This document shows, one piece after another, positions 9,182-17,954 of a DNA stretch of 64,000 nt. The notes beneath the pieces are model-generated. The model worked only from the letters and a program-made list of their open reading frames with translations, did no database searches and had not been told where the DNA came from. Each line of letters opens with the position of its first letter. The first letter of the stretch is position 1. Source of the stretch: Synechocystis sp. PCC 7509 (lineage in GTDB: Bacteria; Cyanobacteriota; Cyanobacteriia; Cyanobacteriales; Chroococcidiopsidaceae); assembly GCF_000332075.2 (NCBI RefSeq), contig NZ_ALVU02000001.1, positions 3,980,324 to 4,044,323 on the forward strand, given 5' to 3'. A program made the position numbers and the translations under genes.

Positions 9182-9882
9182 AGTTCTCTGACTTTTGGTT
9201 GTCCGTCCACAATTTCGCCAATTAAAACTAAGTCAGTAACGCCGACAAATATACCGTTTTCTAGCACTCCGGGGATATTGTTTAAGGTTTTTTCTAAATC
9301 GGCGGGGTCGTCTATAGAGTCAAATCTGACATCAATTACCATATTGCCTTGATCGGTGATTACTGGGCCAGCTTTTCTAATTCCCATCCGCAACTCTGGC
9401 TTTCCGCCTAACTTTTCAATTGCTCTCATCACGGGAGACAGCGCCATCGGTATAACTTCTACAGGGACGGGAAAGCTAGAACCTAGACGATCTACTATTT
9501 TAGAGCTATCAACTACAACAATAAATTCTTTGGCTAAATAGTCTACAACTTTTTCGCGGGTATGCGCCGCACCACCGCCTTTAATTAAGTTTTTGTGTGG
9601 ATCTACTTCATCTGCGCCATCAATGGCTATATCAATATGGTCTACCGCGTCTAGAGTAGTTAACGGGATACCATACTGTTTTGCCAAAACCTCTGATTGA
9701 AAAGAGGTAGGAATCCCAACAATGTTTGTTAGTACGCCAGATTTGAGAAATTCACCTAGAAATTGAATTGTATAAGCGGTAGTTGAACCCGTACCTAACC
9801 CCACAATAGAATTTGACTTGACGCGCTGTGCTGCGGCTTTACCGACTTGTTCTTTCATCAACTTAGCTAAATCTTCTGTCAT
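9178..9882 (-). CDS. rpiA: Ribose-5-phosphate isomerase A
   Basis: Interconverts ribose 5-phosphate and ribulose 5-phosphate in the Calvin and pentose phosphate pathways. The 234-residue protein has the phosphate-binding [12 protein letters not shown] near residue 28, the catalytic region DGADEVD near 90, and [11 protein letters not shown] near 102. The length is normal. It is convergent with folP with a four-base overlap, so no separate terminator space exists between them. ATG at 9882. Confidence 0.97.
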   Translation of the reverse strand: MTEDLAKLMKEQVGKAAAQRVKSNSIVGLGTGSTTAYTIQFLGEFLKSGVLTNIVGIPTSFQSEVLAKQYGIPLTTLDAVDHIDIAIDGADEVDPHKNLIKGGGAAHTREKVVDYLAKEFIVVVDSSKIVDRLGSSFPVPVEVIPMALSPVMRAIEKLGGKPELRMGIRKAGPVITDQGNMVIDVRFDSIDDPADLEKTLNNIPGVLENGIFVGVTDLVLIGEIVDGQPKVREL

Positions 9883-9982
9883 ACCAAACCCTTTATAAAT
9901 GACGTGTCTAGTATATATTTGCGCGGTGGGTATAGATTAGAGAAGACAAGAAATTTAGATTGTAAGCCGCGAAAGTTAGTAC

Positions 9983-10699
9983 ATGAGTTTACCTGTTTGG
10001 TTGACACCCAGCCATTTTATTATTTTGGGTCTTTTACTTGGATTTGCGATCGCCCACAGTGGTCTAGCAGCTTTACGAACATCAGTTGAAAAGCTTATTG
10101 GCGCTCGGTTTTATAGGGTTATTTTTGCTTTAGTTAGTCTACCGTTAGCTGTAATATTAGTTATCTATTTTTTTAACCATCGCTACGATGGCGCTCAACT
10201 TTGGCAAGTCCAAGGAGTTCCCGGTGTGGGAAACTTTGTTTGGATAGTGTCAGCGATTTCTTTTTTGTTTCTTTATCCAGCAACCTTTAATTTGCTAGAG
10301 ATTGCGGCGATTCAAAAGCCCGAAGTCCATTTATTTGAAACGGGAATTATCCGCATTACTCGCCATCCACAAATGGTGGGACAAGTCTTGTGGTGTATAG
10401 CTCATACTCTATGGATTGGGACGAGTTTTACTTTAGTTACGTCTATTGGCTTAGTATTACATCACTTGTTTGGAGTTTGGCATGGCGATCGCCGTTTAGC
10501 ATCCCGCTATGGTGAAGCTTTTGAAAAAGTTAAGTCTCGCACTTCTATCGTGCCTTTTTTAGCGATGCTGCGCGGACAACAGACTTTAAAAATTTCTGAA
10601 TTTATTCGCCCGTCTTATCTAGGTGTCGCGATCTTTATCATTGCTTTATGGTACTCTCACCCGCTTTTAATTAGCTCAACAAGCCACGTTGATTGGTAA
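9983..10699 (+). CDS. NnrU family membrane protein, possible 15-cis-zeta-carotene isomerase
   Basis: An integral membrane protein of 238 residues with about six hydrophobic segments (near 8-25, 45-65, 82-105, 138-160, 165-180 and 210-228). The middle has RITRHPQMVGQVLWCIAHTLW and then LHHLFGVWHGDRRLASRYGEAF, the histidine-rich signature of the NnrU family. Plant Z-ISO, the heme-dependent 15-cis-zeta-carotene isomerase, belongs to the same family and has cyanobacterial relatives. A carotenoid role is therefore plausible, but I cannot separate it from other NnrU proteins. No carotenoid gene is next to it. ATG at 9983. Confidence 0.8.
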   Translation: MSLPVWLTPSHFIILGLLLGFAIAHSGLAALRTSVEKLIGARFYRVIFALVSLPLAVILVIYFFNHRYDGAQLWQVQGVPGVGNFVWIVSAISFLFLYPATFNLLEIAAIQKPEVHLFETGIIRITRHPQMVGQVLWCIAHTLWIGTSFTLVTSIGLVLHHLFGVWHGDRRLASRYGEAFEKVKSRTSIVPFLAMLRGQQTLKISEFIRPSYLGVAIFIIALWYSHPLLISSTSHVDW

Positions 10700-10706
10700 G
10701 AAACAC

Positions 10707-10804
10707 TTTTTTGTACAACTGCTCGTTAACTTTACAGACAACGATCCCAAAGATATAATGTTTTTTTGCAAAATTGCTCGTTAGTGTTACAGACATTGAT
10801 CCCA
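10707..10804. repeat. Two-copy degenerate direct repeat, 55-base period
   Basis: A segment of about 43 bases occurs twice, 55 bases apart. Shared parts are a T-run, TGCTCGTTA (10720-10728 and 10775-10783) and ACAGACA-TGATCCCA-like ends (10734-10749 and 10789-10804). It lies in the 233-base gap before the thioredoxin gene and just after the NnrU gene's stop codon. Confidence 0.7.
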
Positions 10805-10932
10805 GATAGATGTAGCATGATCCACAATAGGTTATCAGTCAAAAGCAGTGGGTAGTAATGCCATTAATGTCAATTCAAAACTGACAACTGCAATCAAACA
10901 ATAAATATCTATAAATTTAAGGTCAAAAGCTT

Positions 10933-11316
10933 ATGGTGTTGTTAGTTAGCGATCGCACGTTTGAGCAAGAAGTATTAGCATCACCCATTCCGGTTTTAGT
11001 CAATTTTGGTGCGCCTTGGTGTGGTTTATGCCACCTGATTCAGCCGCTATTATTGCAATTTCATAGCCAATACAATAGTCAGATTAAACTGGTAAAAGTC
11101 AATGCTGATGAGAACTTCAAGCTCTCCAACACCTATCGACTGAAGACTCTACCTACCTTACTTTTAGTTGAAAATGGTCAAGTACGCGATCGCCTTGAGG
11201 GTTTTCATAACCCCAATGATTTACGGTTGATTCTAGAAGATATCAAGATTAGCTATTCGCAACCGCTAAATAACTCTTTAAAAACTGACAATTGGCAACA
11301 TCGGCGTTCGGCTTAA
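10933..11316 (+). CDS. Thioredoxin-family protein
   Basis: A cytoplasmic thiol oxidoreductase of 127 residues with one thioredoxin fold. The active site reads APWCGLCHLIQP near residue 28, with Leu in place of the usual Pro (WCGLC rather than WCGPC). That change usually alters redox potential or specificity. The cis-proline is in KTLPTLLLV near residue 76. The last 20 residues are a loose tail. It starts at ATG 10933 after AAGGTC. It stands alone between the NnrU gene and ndhF, followed by a hairpin terminator. Confidence 0.88.
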   Translation: MVLLVSDRTFEQEVLASPIPVLVNFGAPWCGLCHLIQPLLLQFHSQYNSQIKLVKVNADENFKLSNTYRLKTLPTLLLVENGQVRDRLEGFHNPNDLRLILEDIKISYSQPLNNSLKTDNWQHRRSA

Positions 11317-11358
11317 CTAAGTCAAGCTTTCTTATAAATTTGGTGTTTTTAACAATTG

Positions 11359-11390
11359 TCCCGCTCGGATTCCTTCGGGTGGGATATTTT
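11359..11390 (+). terminator. Rho-independent terminator after the thioredoxin gene
   Basis: An 11-pair stem with three G-U pairs (5' arm beginning TCCCGCTCGGA, 3' arm ending GGGTGGGA), a TTCC loop, then TATTTT. It lies 42 bases after the thioredoxin stop and about 75 bases before ndhF. Confidence 0.7.
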
Positions 11391-11466
11391 ATGACAAAAC
11401 CTATATGTTACAACTATTAACAGTTTGCTCAATACCAATACAAAACTCTTAAAGTAGTCGTCAGTG

Positions 11467-13527
11467 ATGGAAACAATCTATCAATATGCCTGGCTAATTC
11501 CAGTATTACCTCTTTTGGGGGCAATGCTAGTCGGTCTGGGGTTAATATCAGTAAGCGAGGTGACAAACCGCTTGCGACAGCTAAACGCTGTATTCATTGT
11601 CTCGTTACTTGGTGGGGCGATGGCGCTCTCTATTGCCTTGCTGTGGAGTCAAATTAACGGACATCCAACTTATACCTATACGTTGGAATGGGCAGCAGCA
11701 GGAAACTTTCACCTCAATATGGGCTACACTATTGACCACCTAACAGCCCTAATGTTAGTAATCGTCACCACTGTAGCAATACTTGTCATGGTTTATACCG
11801 ATGGCTACATGGCTCACGATGCTGGTTATGTAAGATTTTATGCGTATTTGAGCTTATTTAGCTCCTCAATGCTGGGTTTGGTAGTTAGTCCCAACTTAGT
11901 CCAAATCTACATTTTCTGGGAATTGGTAGGGATGTGTTCGTACTTACTTGTAGGTTTTTGGTACGATCGCAAACCCGCCGCCGATGCAGCCCAAAAAGCT
12001 TTTGTAGTCAACCGTGTAGGTGACTTTGGCTTATTGTTGGGGATTTTAGGGTTATTTTGGGCAACTGGAAGCTTTGAATTTGAAATAATGGGCGATCGCC
12101 TCCATGCTTTAGTAGAAGCAGGTTCGATTAGTAACTTTTTAGCGATCGTCCTAGCGATACTGGTATTCTTAGGACCGGCAGCTAAATCGGCGCAATTTCC
12201 CTTGCACGTTTGGCTACCCGATGCGATGGAAGGCCCAACCCCAATTTCCGCGCTGATTCACGCGGCGACAATGGTAGCGGCGGGAGTGTTTTTAATTGCC
12301 CGGATGTACCCAGTATTTGAAGGCGTACCCGCAGCGATGAATGTAATTGCTTATACAGGGGCATTTACAGCCTTTTTGGGGGCGACGATCGCTATTACCC
12401 AAAATGACATCAAAAAAGGCTTGGCTTACTCCACTATTTCCCAGCTTGGCTATATGGTAATGGCTATGGGAATTGGGGCTTATAGTGCGGGGTTATTTCA
12501 CTTAATGACTCACGCTTACTTTAAGGCAATGCTATTTTTGGGTTCGGGTTCGGTAATTCATGGGATGGAATCGGTAGTAGGACACGATCCGGCTTTAGCG
12601 CAAGATATGCGAATGATGGGCGGATTGCGTAAATATATGCCCTTTACCTCCATTACCTTTTTAATTGGTTGCGTAGCTATTTCGGGTTTACCGCCTTTTG
12701 CTGGTTTTTGGTCAAAAGACGAGATTTTGGGACAAGCTTTTGCCGCCAACCCTTTACTATGGGCGATCGGCTGGGTGACGGCGGGAATTACGGCGTTTTA
12801 TATGTTCCGTATGTACTTCAGCACCTTTGAAGGCTCTTTTCGCGGTAATGATGACAAAATTAAGCACGAACTCAAGGCGGGATCTAATGTCCTTACTCCC
12901 AATTTTGGGCCGGGGGCGATGGATACTAGAGAACTTGCAGCAGTTAGCCACGATACAGACCATCACCACAGCACTAGCCCCCATGAATCGCCCTGGACGA
13001 TGACTTTACCATTAGTCGTTTTAGCGATTCCTTCGATGTTAATTGGGCTTGTAGGCACACCTTACGCTAATTATTTTGAGGAGTTTATACATCCTCCCAG
13101 TGAAAGTGCGATCGCCATTGCCGAAAAAGCAGCAGAATTTAACCAATCTGAGTTTTTTGTGATGGCGGGTAGTTCTGTAGGTATATCTTTAATTGGGATT
13201 ACCTTAGCCTCGATGATGTACTTGTGGGGCAAAATTGACCCCAGTGCGATCGCCCAAAAATTTCCATCGCTTTACGCTCTATCTTTAAACAAGTGGTACT
13301 TTGACGAAGTATACGATCGCGTATTTGTGCAAGGATTGCGCCGATTAGCCCGTCAAGTTATGGAAGTTGATTTTCGCGTAGTTGATGGCGCTGTCAACCT
13401 TACAGGCTTCTTTACATTGGTTAGTGGCGAAGGGCTGAAATACTTAGAAAACGGTCGCGCCCAGTTCTACGCCTTGATTATATTTGCCGCCGTACTCGGT
13501 TTAGTAGTTGTTTTTGGAGTGACTTAG
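11467..13527 (+). CDS. ndhF: NAD(P)H-quinone oxidoreductase subunit 5 (NdhF1 type)
   Basis: A proton-pumping membrane subunit of the thylakoid NDH-1 complex, which takes electrons from reduced ferredoxin to plastoquinone in respiration and cyclic flow. The 686 residues contain the antiporter-like core, with FWELVGMCSYLLVGFWYDRKPA near residue 155, the KSAQFPLHVWLPDAMEGPTPISALIHAATMVAAG segment near 240-275 with its conserved Lys and His, and multiple further helices. A long C-terminal segment (about 500-686) supplies the lateral helix and its anchor. ATG at 11467 is preferred over an adjacent GTG at 11464. ndhD follows 56 bases downstream, so this is the NDH-1L-type ndhF1-ndhD1 pair. The pairing supports a respiratory rather than a CO2-uptake form. 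Confidence 0.96.
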   Translation: METIYQYAWLIPVLPLLGAMLVGLGLISVSEVTNRLRQLNAVFIVSLLGGAMALSIALLWSQINGHPTYTYTLEWAAAGNFHLNMGYTIDHLTALMLVIVTTVAILVMVYTDGYMAHDAGYVRFYAYLSLFSSSMLGLVVSPNLVQIYIFWELVGMCSYLLVGFWYDRKPAADAAQKAFVVNRVGDFGLLLGILGLFWATGSFEFEIMGDRLHALVEAGSISNFLAIVLAILVFLGPAAKSAQFPLHVWLPDAMEGPTPISALIHAATMVAAGVFLIARMYPVFEGVPAAMNVIAYTGAFTAFLGATIAITQNDIKKGLAYSTISQLGYMVMAMGIGAYSAGLFHLMTHAYFKAMLFLGSGSVIHGMESVVGHDPALAQDMRMMGGLRKYMPFTSITFLIGCVAISGLPPFAGFWSKDEILGQAFAANPLLWAIGWVTAGITAFYMFRMYFSTFEGSFRGNDDKIKHELKAGSNVLTPNFGPGAMDTRELAAVSHDTDHHHSTSPHESPWTMTLPLVVLAIPSMLIGLVGTPYANYFEEFIHPPSESAIAIAEKAAEFNQSEFFVMAGSSVGISLIGITLASMMYLWGKIDPSAIAQKFPSLYALSLNKWYFDEVYDRVFVQGLRRLARQVMEVDFRVVDGAVNLTGFFTLVSGEGLKYLENGRAQFYALIIFAAVLGLVVVFGVT

Positions 13528-13583
13528 GAGGAGAGGAGTTAGGGAGTTGAAAGACGATATTTATCTCCCTTCTTCCAATAATC

Positions 13584-15158
13584 ATGAATTTAGCAAATTT
13601 CCCTTGGCTGTCTACAATAATTCTCTTTCCGATAGCGGCATCGCTACTAATTCCGATCTTTCCCGATAAGCACATCCCAAAGATACGTTGGTACGCTTTA
13701 ATTATCGGATTGATTGATTTTGCTTTAATTGTTTACGCTTTTGGTTCTCAGTACGACTTTGCTAATCCAAATTTGCAATTGGTAGAAAGTTATCCTTGGG
13801 TTCCGCAATTAGACTTAAACTGGTCGGTAGGCGTTGATGGTATATCAATGCCTTTAGTAATTTTGACGGGTTTTATTACTACGCTGGCAATTTTAGCCGC
13901 GTGGCCCGTCACTTTAAAACCAAAACTGTTTTACTTTTTGATTTTGGCAATGTATGGCGGTCAAATTGCGGTATTTGCCGTTCAAGATATGTTGCTATTT
14001 TTCCTAGTTTGGGAATTAGAACTTATCCCGGTTTACCTTTTACTAGCAATTTGGGGCGGTAAAAAGCGGCAGTATGCAGCCACAAAGTTTATTCTTTATA
14101 CGGCTGGCGGTTCGCTGTTTATTTTAATTGCGGCTTTAACGATGGCGTTTTACGGCGATACAGTCACCTTTGATATGCAAGCGCTGGGGTTAAAAGATTA
14201 CGCCCTTAATTTCCAGCTATTTATATACGCTGGTTTTTTAATTGCTTACGCTGTGAAGCTGCCGATTTTTCCACTGCATACATGGCTTCCCGACGCGCAC
14301 GGAGAAGCTACAGCGCCCGTACATATGCTACTAGCTGGTATTCTCCTAAAAATGGGCGGTTATGCCTTAATTCGGATGAATGCCCAAATGTTACCCGATG
14401 CCCATGCTTATTTTGCCCCGGTGTTGGTAATTTTGGGGGTAGTAAACATTATCTACGCTGCTTTGACATCTTTTGCCCAACGTAATTTAAAGCGAAAAAT
14501 TGCTTATTCCTCAATTTCTCACATGGGATTTGTACTAATTGGGATTGCCTCTTTTACCGATTTGGGTTTAAGTGGGGCAGTATTGCAAATGGTATCTCAC
14601 GGATTAATTGGGGCGAGTTTGTTTTTCCTCGTTGGGGCAACTTACGATCGCACTCATACATTGATGCTAGATGAAATGGGTGGAGTGGGGCAAAAGATGC
14701 AGAAAATCTTTGCCATGTTTACAACCTGTTCGATGGCATCCTTAGCATTGCCAGGAATGAGCGGTTTTGTGGCGGAATTGATGATATTTGTAGGTTTTTC
14801 TAACAGTGATGCCTACGATCCAACTTTTAAAGCGATCGTGGTATTTTTGATGGCAGTGGGCGTAATTTTAACACCAATTTATCTGCTATCAATGTTGCGC
14901 GAAATCTTCTATGGACAAGAGAATCAAGAACTAATTTCTCACGAAGCCTTAATTGATGCCGAACCGCGAGAAGTGTTTATTGTTGCTTGTTTGCTTATAC
15001 CAATTATTGGGATTGGTTTCTATCCCAAGTTACTAACTCAAGTGTATGACGCGACAACAATTCAGCTAACTCAAAGGCTGCGCGATTCTGTGCCAACTTT
15101 GGCACAAAAGTCTATACCTACTGTTTCTTATAGTGCGCCAGAACTTGGCGTGAGATAA
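13584..15158 (+). CDS. ndhD: NAD(P)H-quinone oxidoreductase subunit 4 (NdhD1 type)
   Basis: A second proton-pumping membrane subunit of NDH-1, homologous to mitochondrial ND4. The 524 residues show [28 protein letters not shown] near residue 135, [18 protein letters not shown] near 225 with the conserved Lys, and [18 protein letters not shown] near 245. It begins at ATG 13584, downstream of ndhF on the same strand. A strong terminator follows 23 bases after its stop, which closes the operon. The family also contains NdhD2-4; adjacency to an NdhF1-like protein points to NdhD1. Confidence 0.96.
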   Translation: MNLANFPWLSTIILFPIAASLLIPIFPDKHIPKIRWYALIIGLIDFALIVYAFGSQYDFANPNLQLVESYPWVPQLDLNWSVGVDGISMPLVILTGFITTLAILAAWPVTLKPKLFYFLILAMYGGQIAVFAVQDMLLFFLVWELELIPVYLLLAIWGGKKRQYAATKFILYTAGGSLFILIAALTMAFYGDTVTFDMQALGLKDYALNFQLFIYAGFLIAYAVKLPIFPLHTWLPDAHGEATAPVHMLLAGILLKMGGYALIRMNAQMLPDAHAYFAPVLVILGVVNIIYAALTSFAQRNLKRKIAYSSISHMGFVLIGIASFTDLGLSGAVLQMVSHGLIGASLFFLVGATYDRTHTLMLDEMGGVGQKMQKIFAMFTTCSMASLALPGMSGFVAELMIFVGFSNSDAYDPTFKAIVVFLMAVGVILTPIYLLSMLREIFYGQENQELISHEALIDAEPREVFIVACLLIPIIGIGFYPKLLTQVYDATTIQLTQRLRDSVPTLAQKSIPTVSYSAPELGVR

Positions 15159-15181
15159 AAACCAATTTAATAGTAATTTTT

Positions 15182-15209
15182 AGGCAGGTTTTTCACCTGC
15201 CTTTTTTTA
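15182..15209 (+). terminator. Rho-independent terminator of the ndhF-ndhD operon
   Basis: A perfect eight-pair stem, AGGCAGGT (15182-15189) with ACCTGCCT (15195-15202), a five-base loop and a run of seven T. It is a textbook intrinsic terminator for the operon. Confidence 0.92.
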
Positions 15210-15366
15210 TATAGGTACAGAAAACTTGTAAGTTTCGCAAGCCCTTTAGTTGCATTCATGACTGTTTATTATAGATAGCGATCGCTTTTAGTTAAGCGCA
15301 AAGTGCAATCGCCTTCATCCTTCCCTAGATGCAGCCTGGTTTTTTCTAGCTGGAACTTTAGCAGTT

Positions 15367-15564
15367 TTAATTATTTAACCAAGTAGACTTGCCAACTACG
15401 TGGGAAGATGGCGATCGCGTTTGTTGGTATTGTTTAGCGACCGCAGACATTGCACCAGTCCCTAGCCAGAGTATCTGCTGGGGTAAATTGAGGTCTAATT
15501 GCGCCAGCGTATGCAGTAGGGCGGGAGTACAACAAGGACAAATCAATGGTTCGAGAGAAAACAT
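15367..15564 (-). CDS. Small cysteine-containing hypothetical protein
   Basis: A possible 65-residue protein in the 473-base gap between ndhD and the amidohydrolase gene. It starts MFSLEPLICPCCTPALLHTL with an ATG at 15564 and a weak AAGAAG upstream. The opening CPCC followed by leucines reminds me of a family of very short cyanobacterial proteins that begin with a CPCC motif, but the rest does not match what I remember. It could be a decayed member or chance. The rest of the gap (15210-15366) shows only AT-rich sequence with HIP1 sites. Confidence 0.35.
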   Translation of the reverse strand: MFSLEPLICPCCTPALLHTLAQLDLNLPQQILWLGTGAMSAVAKQYQQTRSPSSHVVGKSTWLNN

Positions 15565-15631
15565 GGCGATCGCTTCTTGAAATTTCTAGATTAAGTTAGT
15601 AGACCTACTGTTTGTTGAGGTCAACTTTCAA

Positions 15632-17011
15632 TTAATTGATGGTATTTTTGTAAATCTTGCCATTTTTGACGATGACCTTGAAGTTCTTATCGTAATTTGC
15701 CACTACTGAAAGGTCGTTTAAAGGATTACCGTCTACCAGCAGCAAATCGGCGTAAGCGCCTTCTTCAATTACACCTAATTTGCCAGGGTAGGGGTTACGC
15801 GGCCCCGATAAGGCTAATAACTGGGCGTTGTCGTGGGTAATCAACTTCAGCGTTTCAAAAGGTGTCAGCCACTTCTGCAACTTGAGAATGTCTGCGTTCT
15901 GATTCTTATTCTGGGCAGGAACAAACAGAAAATCTGTTCCCCACGCGAGTTTGACGTTGTACTTTTTAGCCCATTTAAAGGCGTTATCCGTGCCTTCGAC
16001 GACTTGACGTTTCTTCTCTCTTACTGCGTCGGTGGCGGTGGGGGGCGCTTCGTCCAACGCTTGCAAACTCAGCCATGTTCCTTTTTGCGCTAACAATTGC
16101 ATGGTTGCTTCATCCACCAATTGCCCATGTTCGATACATTTTACCCCTGCTTGGATTGCTCGTCGCACCGCTCTATTGGTATAGGCGTGAACCGTGACAT
16201 AAGTTCCCCAATCTTCCGCCGCTTGAACGGCCTCGGTTAGTTCGTCTAGGGTATATTGGGTTACGTCTAGAGGGTCGTAAACGGTGGCAGCCCCGCCGCC
16301 AGCCATGACTTTGATTTGAGAAGCTCCAAAACGGAGATTTTCGCGCGTAGCCGTCAGCACTTCATCTCTGCCATCGGCGATAAAGGTAGCGCCTAAAAGC
16401 TCTCCACGAGACACCTGACCACCAAACCGACGCGATCGCTCGTTTGGTAGCCTAGAGTCACCATGTCCAGAGGTTTGCGAAATTGTAGCTCCACTCGGAT
16501 AGATGCGGAGACCAGAAATTGTTCCTTTATCAATGGCTGCTTTAACAGGAAACACGGGTCCACCCACATCTCGAACACTGGTAAAACCTCGCAATAACAT
16601 TTGCTTTGCTTCCTCCTCTGCCCTTGCTTGGATTGTTTCAGGGGTTACTTTGGGATCGATTAAGTCCTTTTCGCTACTGGCACTCAGGACAATATGTACG
16701 TGGTTATCAATTAGTCCTGGCATTAATACGCGATCGCCTCCCTTAATTCTGGTCAAGCCAGCACTGGAGACGGAAGTAATGGGAGTTGTGGAAATTGTTT
16801 TAATTTTGTTATCGACTACTAAAACCTTTGATGGCGCAGAAAGTTGAGCAGAGGAGCCGTTGAAAATCCTGACATTTTCAAACAAAATGCTGGTGGGTTG
16901 CTGACTTGTACTTGTGGTGGGTGCTGAATTTTGAGCATAATTTAATTGTGTTGTAAGTACAAAAGTTCCTATCAGCAAAGCCGCTAATACGGTCGGCAAG
17001 CGAAATCGCAT
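15632..17011 (-). CDS. Secreted amidohydrolase-family protein
   Basis: A metal-dependent hydrolase of the imidazolonepropionase/prolidase-like branch of the amidohydrolase superfamily. The N-terminus (MRFRLPTVLAALLIGTFVL, then a stretch ending NYAQ) is a Sec signal peptide, so it acts in the periplasm or outside. Metal ligands are visible: DNHVHI near residue 101, a Lys in SQIKVMAGGG near 235, VHAYTNRA near 270, IEHGQLVDE near 290 and GTDFLF near 355. The C-terminal ADLLLVDGNPL strand closes the beta-sandwich. Relatives cleave Xaa-Pro dipeptides, lactones or cyclic amides, so the substrate is undetermined. Starts at ATG 17011; monocistronic. Confidence 0.85.
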   Translation of the reverse strand: MRFRLPTVLAALLIGTFVLTTQLNYAQNSAPTTSTSQQPTSILFENVRIFNGSSAQLSAPSKVLVVDNKIKTISTTPITSVSSAGLTRIKGGDRVLMPGLIDNHVHIVLSASSEKDLIDPKVTPETIQARAEEEAKQMLLRGFTSVRDVGGPVFPVKAAIDKGTISGLRIYPSGATISQTSGHGDSRLPNERSRRFGGQVSRGELLGATFIADGRDEVLTATRENLRFGASQIKVMAGGGAATVYDPLDVTQYTLDELTEAVQAAEDWGTYVTVHAYTNRAVRRAIQAGVKCIEHGQLVDEATMQLLAQKGTWLSLQALDEAPPTATDAVREKKRQVVEGTDNAFKWAKKYNVKLAWGTDFLFVPAQNKNQNADILKLQKWLTPFETLKLITHDNAQLLALSGPRNPYPGKLGVIEEGAYADLLLVDGNPLNDLSVVANYDKNFKVIVKNGKIYKNTIN

Positions 17012-17362
17012 ATATATGGCTCTCCTCTTTTGTCAGAATGCGTGTAAAACTTAATACTGAATTTGGGTCTAAGCGACTTTAATCCGAATATTTCTAACTT
17101 GTTATAGATGCTACATAATTTTTTACGACTTGTAATTTTGTTCAGTTAAGACAATTATCGAGATATCTGAAAATAGTTGCTATAAACGAGAATTCAATTA
17201 GCCCAAGATTGCGGTTAAGCAGAGGATACTAAGTTATTTGGCGATCGCGCCAAAACTTTTTACCTGTTTGTTCTAACTGCTACTTAGGTTTTGGATTGAA
17301 ACTTCAACCTAGTTTTTGCAAAGGAGGTAATGTATCGCTTTTTTAACGCTTAAAGTCAAATA
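17012..17362. other. Non-coding gap before the MITE-like repeat
   Basis: About 350 bases upstream of the amidohydrolase start. It is AT-rich, with one GCGATCGC site near 17241, and presumably carries the amidohydrolase promoter. I see no convincing ORF, RNA gene or clear operator. A poor-match AAAGGAGGTAA near 17320 is not followed by a usable ORF. Confidence 0.5.
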
Positions 17363-17486
17363 TTAGACCTCCTGCGTAAATAATTATTTTGCCCCCCTAG
17401 CCCCCCAATTTTGGGGGTAACCGGATCTGAAGTCCCCCAGATTTGGGGGATTTAGGGGCTATCCGGGATTATTGCAAGAAGTCTAT
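17363..17486. repeat. Palindromic MITE-like repeat element
   Basis: A 124-base structure of nested inverted repeats. The outer arms are TTAGACCTCCTGCGTAAATA at the left and the inverse of ATTATTGCAAGAAGTCTA at the right (17468-17486). The inner arms are runs such as CCCCCCAATTTTGGGGG and CCCCCAGATTTGGGGG. I have seen this style of CCCC/GGGG palindrome repeated in cyanobacterial genomes. It carries no coding capacity. It ends 57 bases before the octapeptide-repeat gene. Confidence 0.7.
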
Positions 17487-17543
17487 TGTCGGGTTGCAGA
17501 TAACAGACTTATACTTAGCAGCGTAAATGAGTCGAGCAAGCAA

Positions 17544-17783
17544 ATGAATATTTCACCTCGCAATCCTGACCCCGATTTAGCACCCACTCCTGAACCTTAC
17601 GCAGATCCGAACACTGACCCCTACACCGATCCACACCCCAACCCTTACGTAGACCCTAATGTCGAACCTTATACCGATCCAAACCCTGAACCTTACGTAG
17701 ACCCTAATGTTGAACCTTATACCGATCCCGAACCTGAACCTTACGTAGACCCTAATATAGGTCCCTATACAAATCCCAACTAA
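17544..17783 (+). CDS. Octapeptide-repeat protein rich in Pro, Asp and Tyr
   Basis: A 79-residue protein, almost all of it built from about eight copies of the unit [E/D/N]PY[A/T/V]DP[N/H/E]x, for example EPYTDPNP then EPYVDPNV. Two alternating units make a 48-base DNA repeat (Val-Asp then Thr-Asp), so it grew by tandem duplication. The unit carries Pro, Tyr and Asp and no Lys or Cys. There is no signal peptide or membrane segment. I chose the internal ATG at 17544 because the residues before it overlap the MITE-like repeat and show no pattern. I do not recognise the family. The acidic, proline-rich repeat suggests a disordered, possibly calcium-binding or structural chain, but this is a guess. 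Confidence 0.55.
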   Translation: MNISPRNPDPDLAPTPEPYADPNTDPYTDPHPNPYVDPNVEPYTDPNPEPYVDPNVEPYTDPEPEPYVDPNIGPYTNPN

Positions 17784-17954
17784 GAAGTAAGTTCATAGCC
17801 AATCTGTCATTTTTAAATGCTGCAATTAGGAATAGTGAATTTAAAAAACACTTGTGCCGATTTGAGCTAATAAAATATTTTGACTGATACCAGTTCTTAA
17901 CTTTTTCCTGCTATAGTCTCAAGCAAAAGTATCTAACTAAGGAGTCTTCTCGGT

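Noticed and set aside
17544-17783. CRISPR array in the 48-base repeats
   Set aside because: The repeats are contiguous and keep a coding frame; there are no unique spacers.
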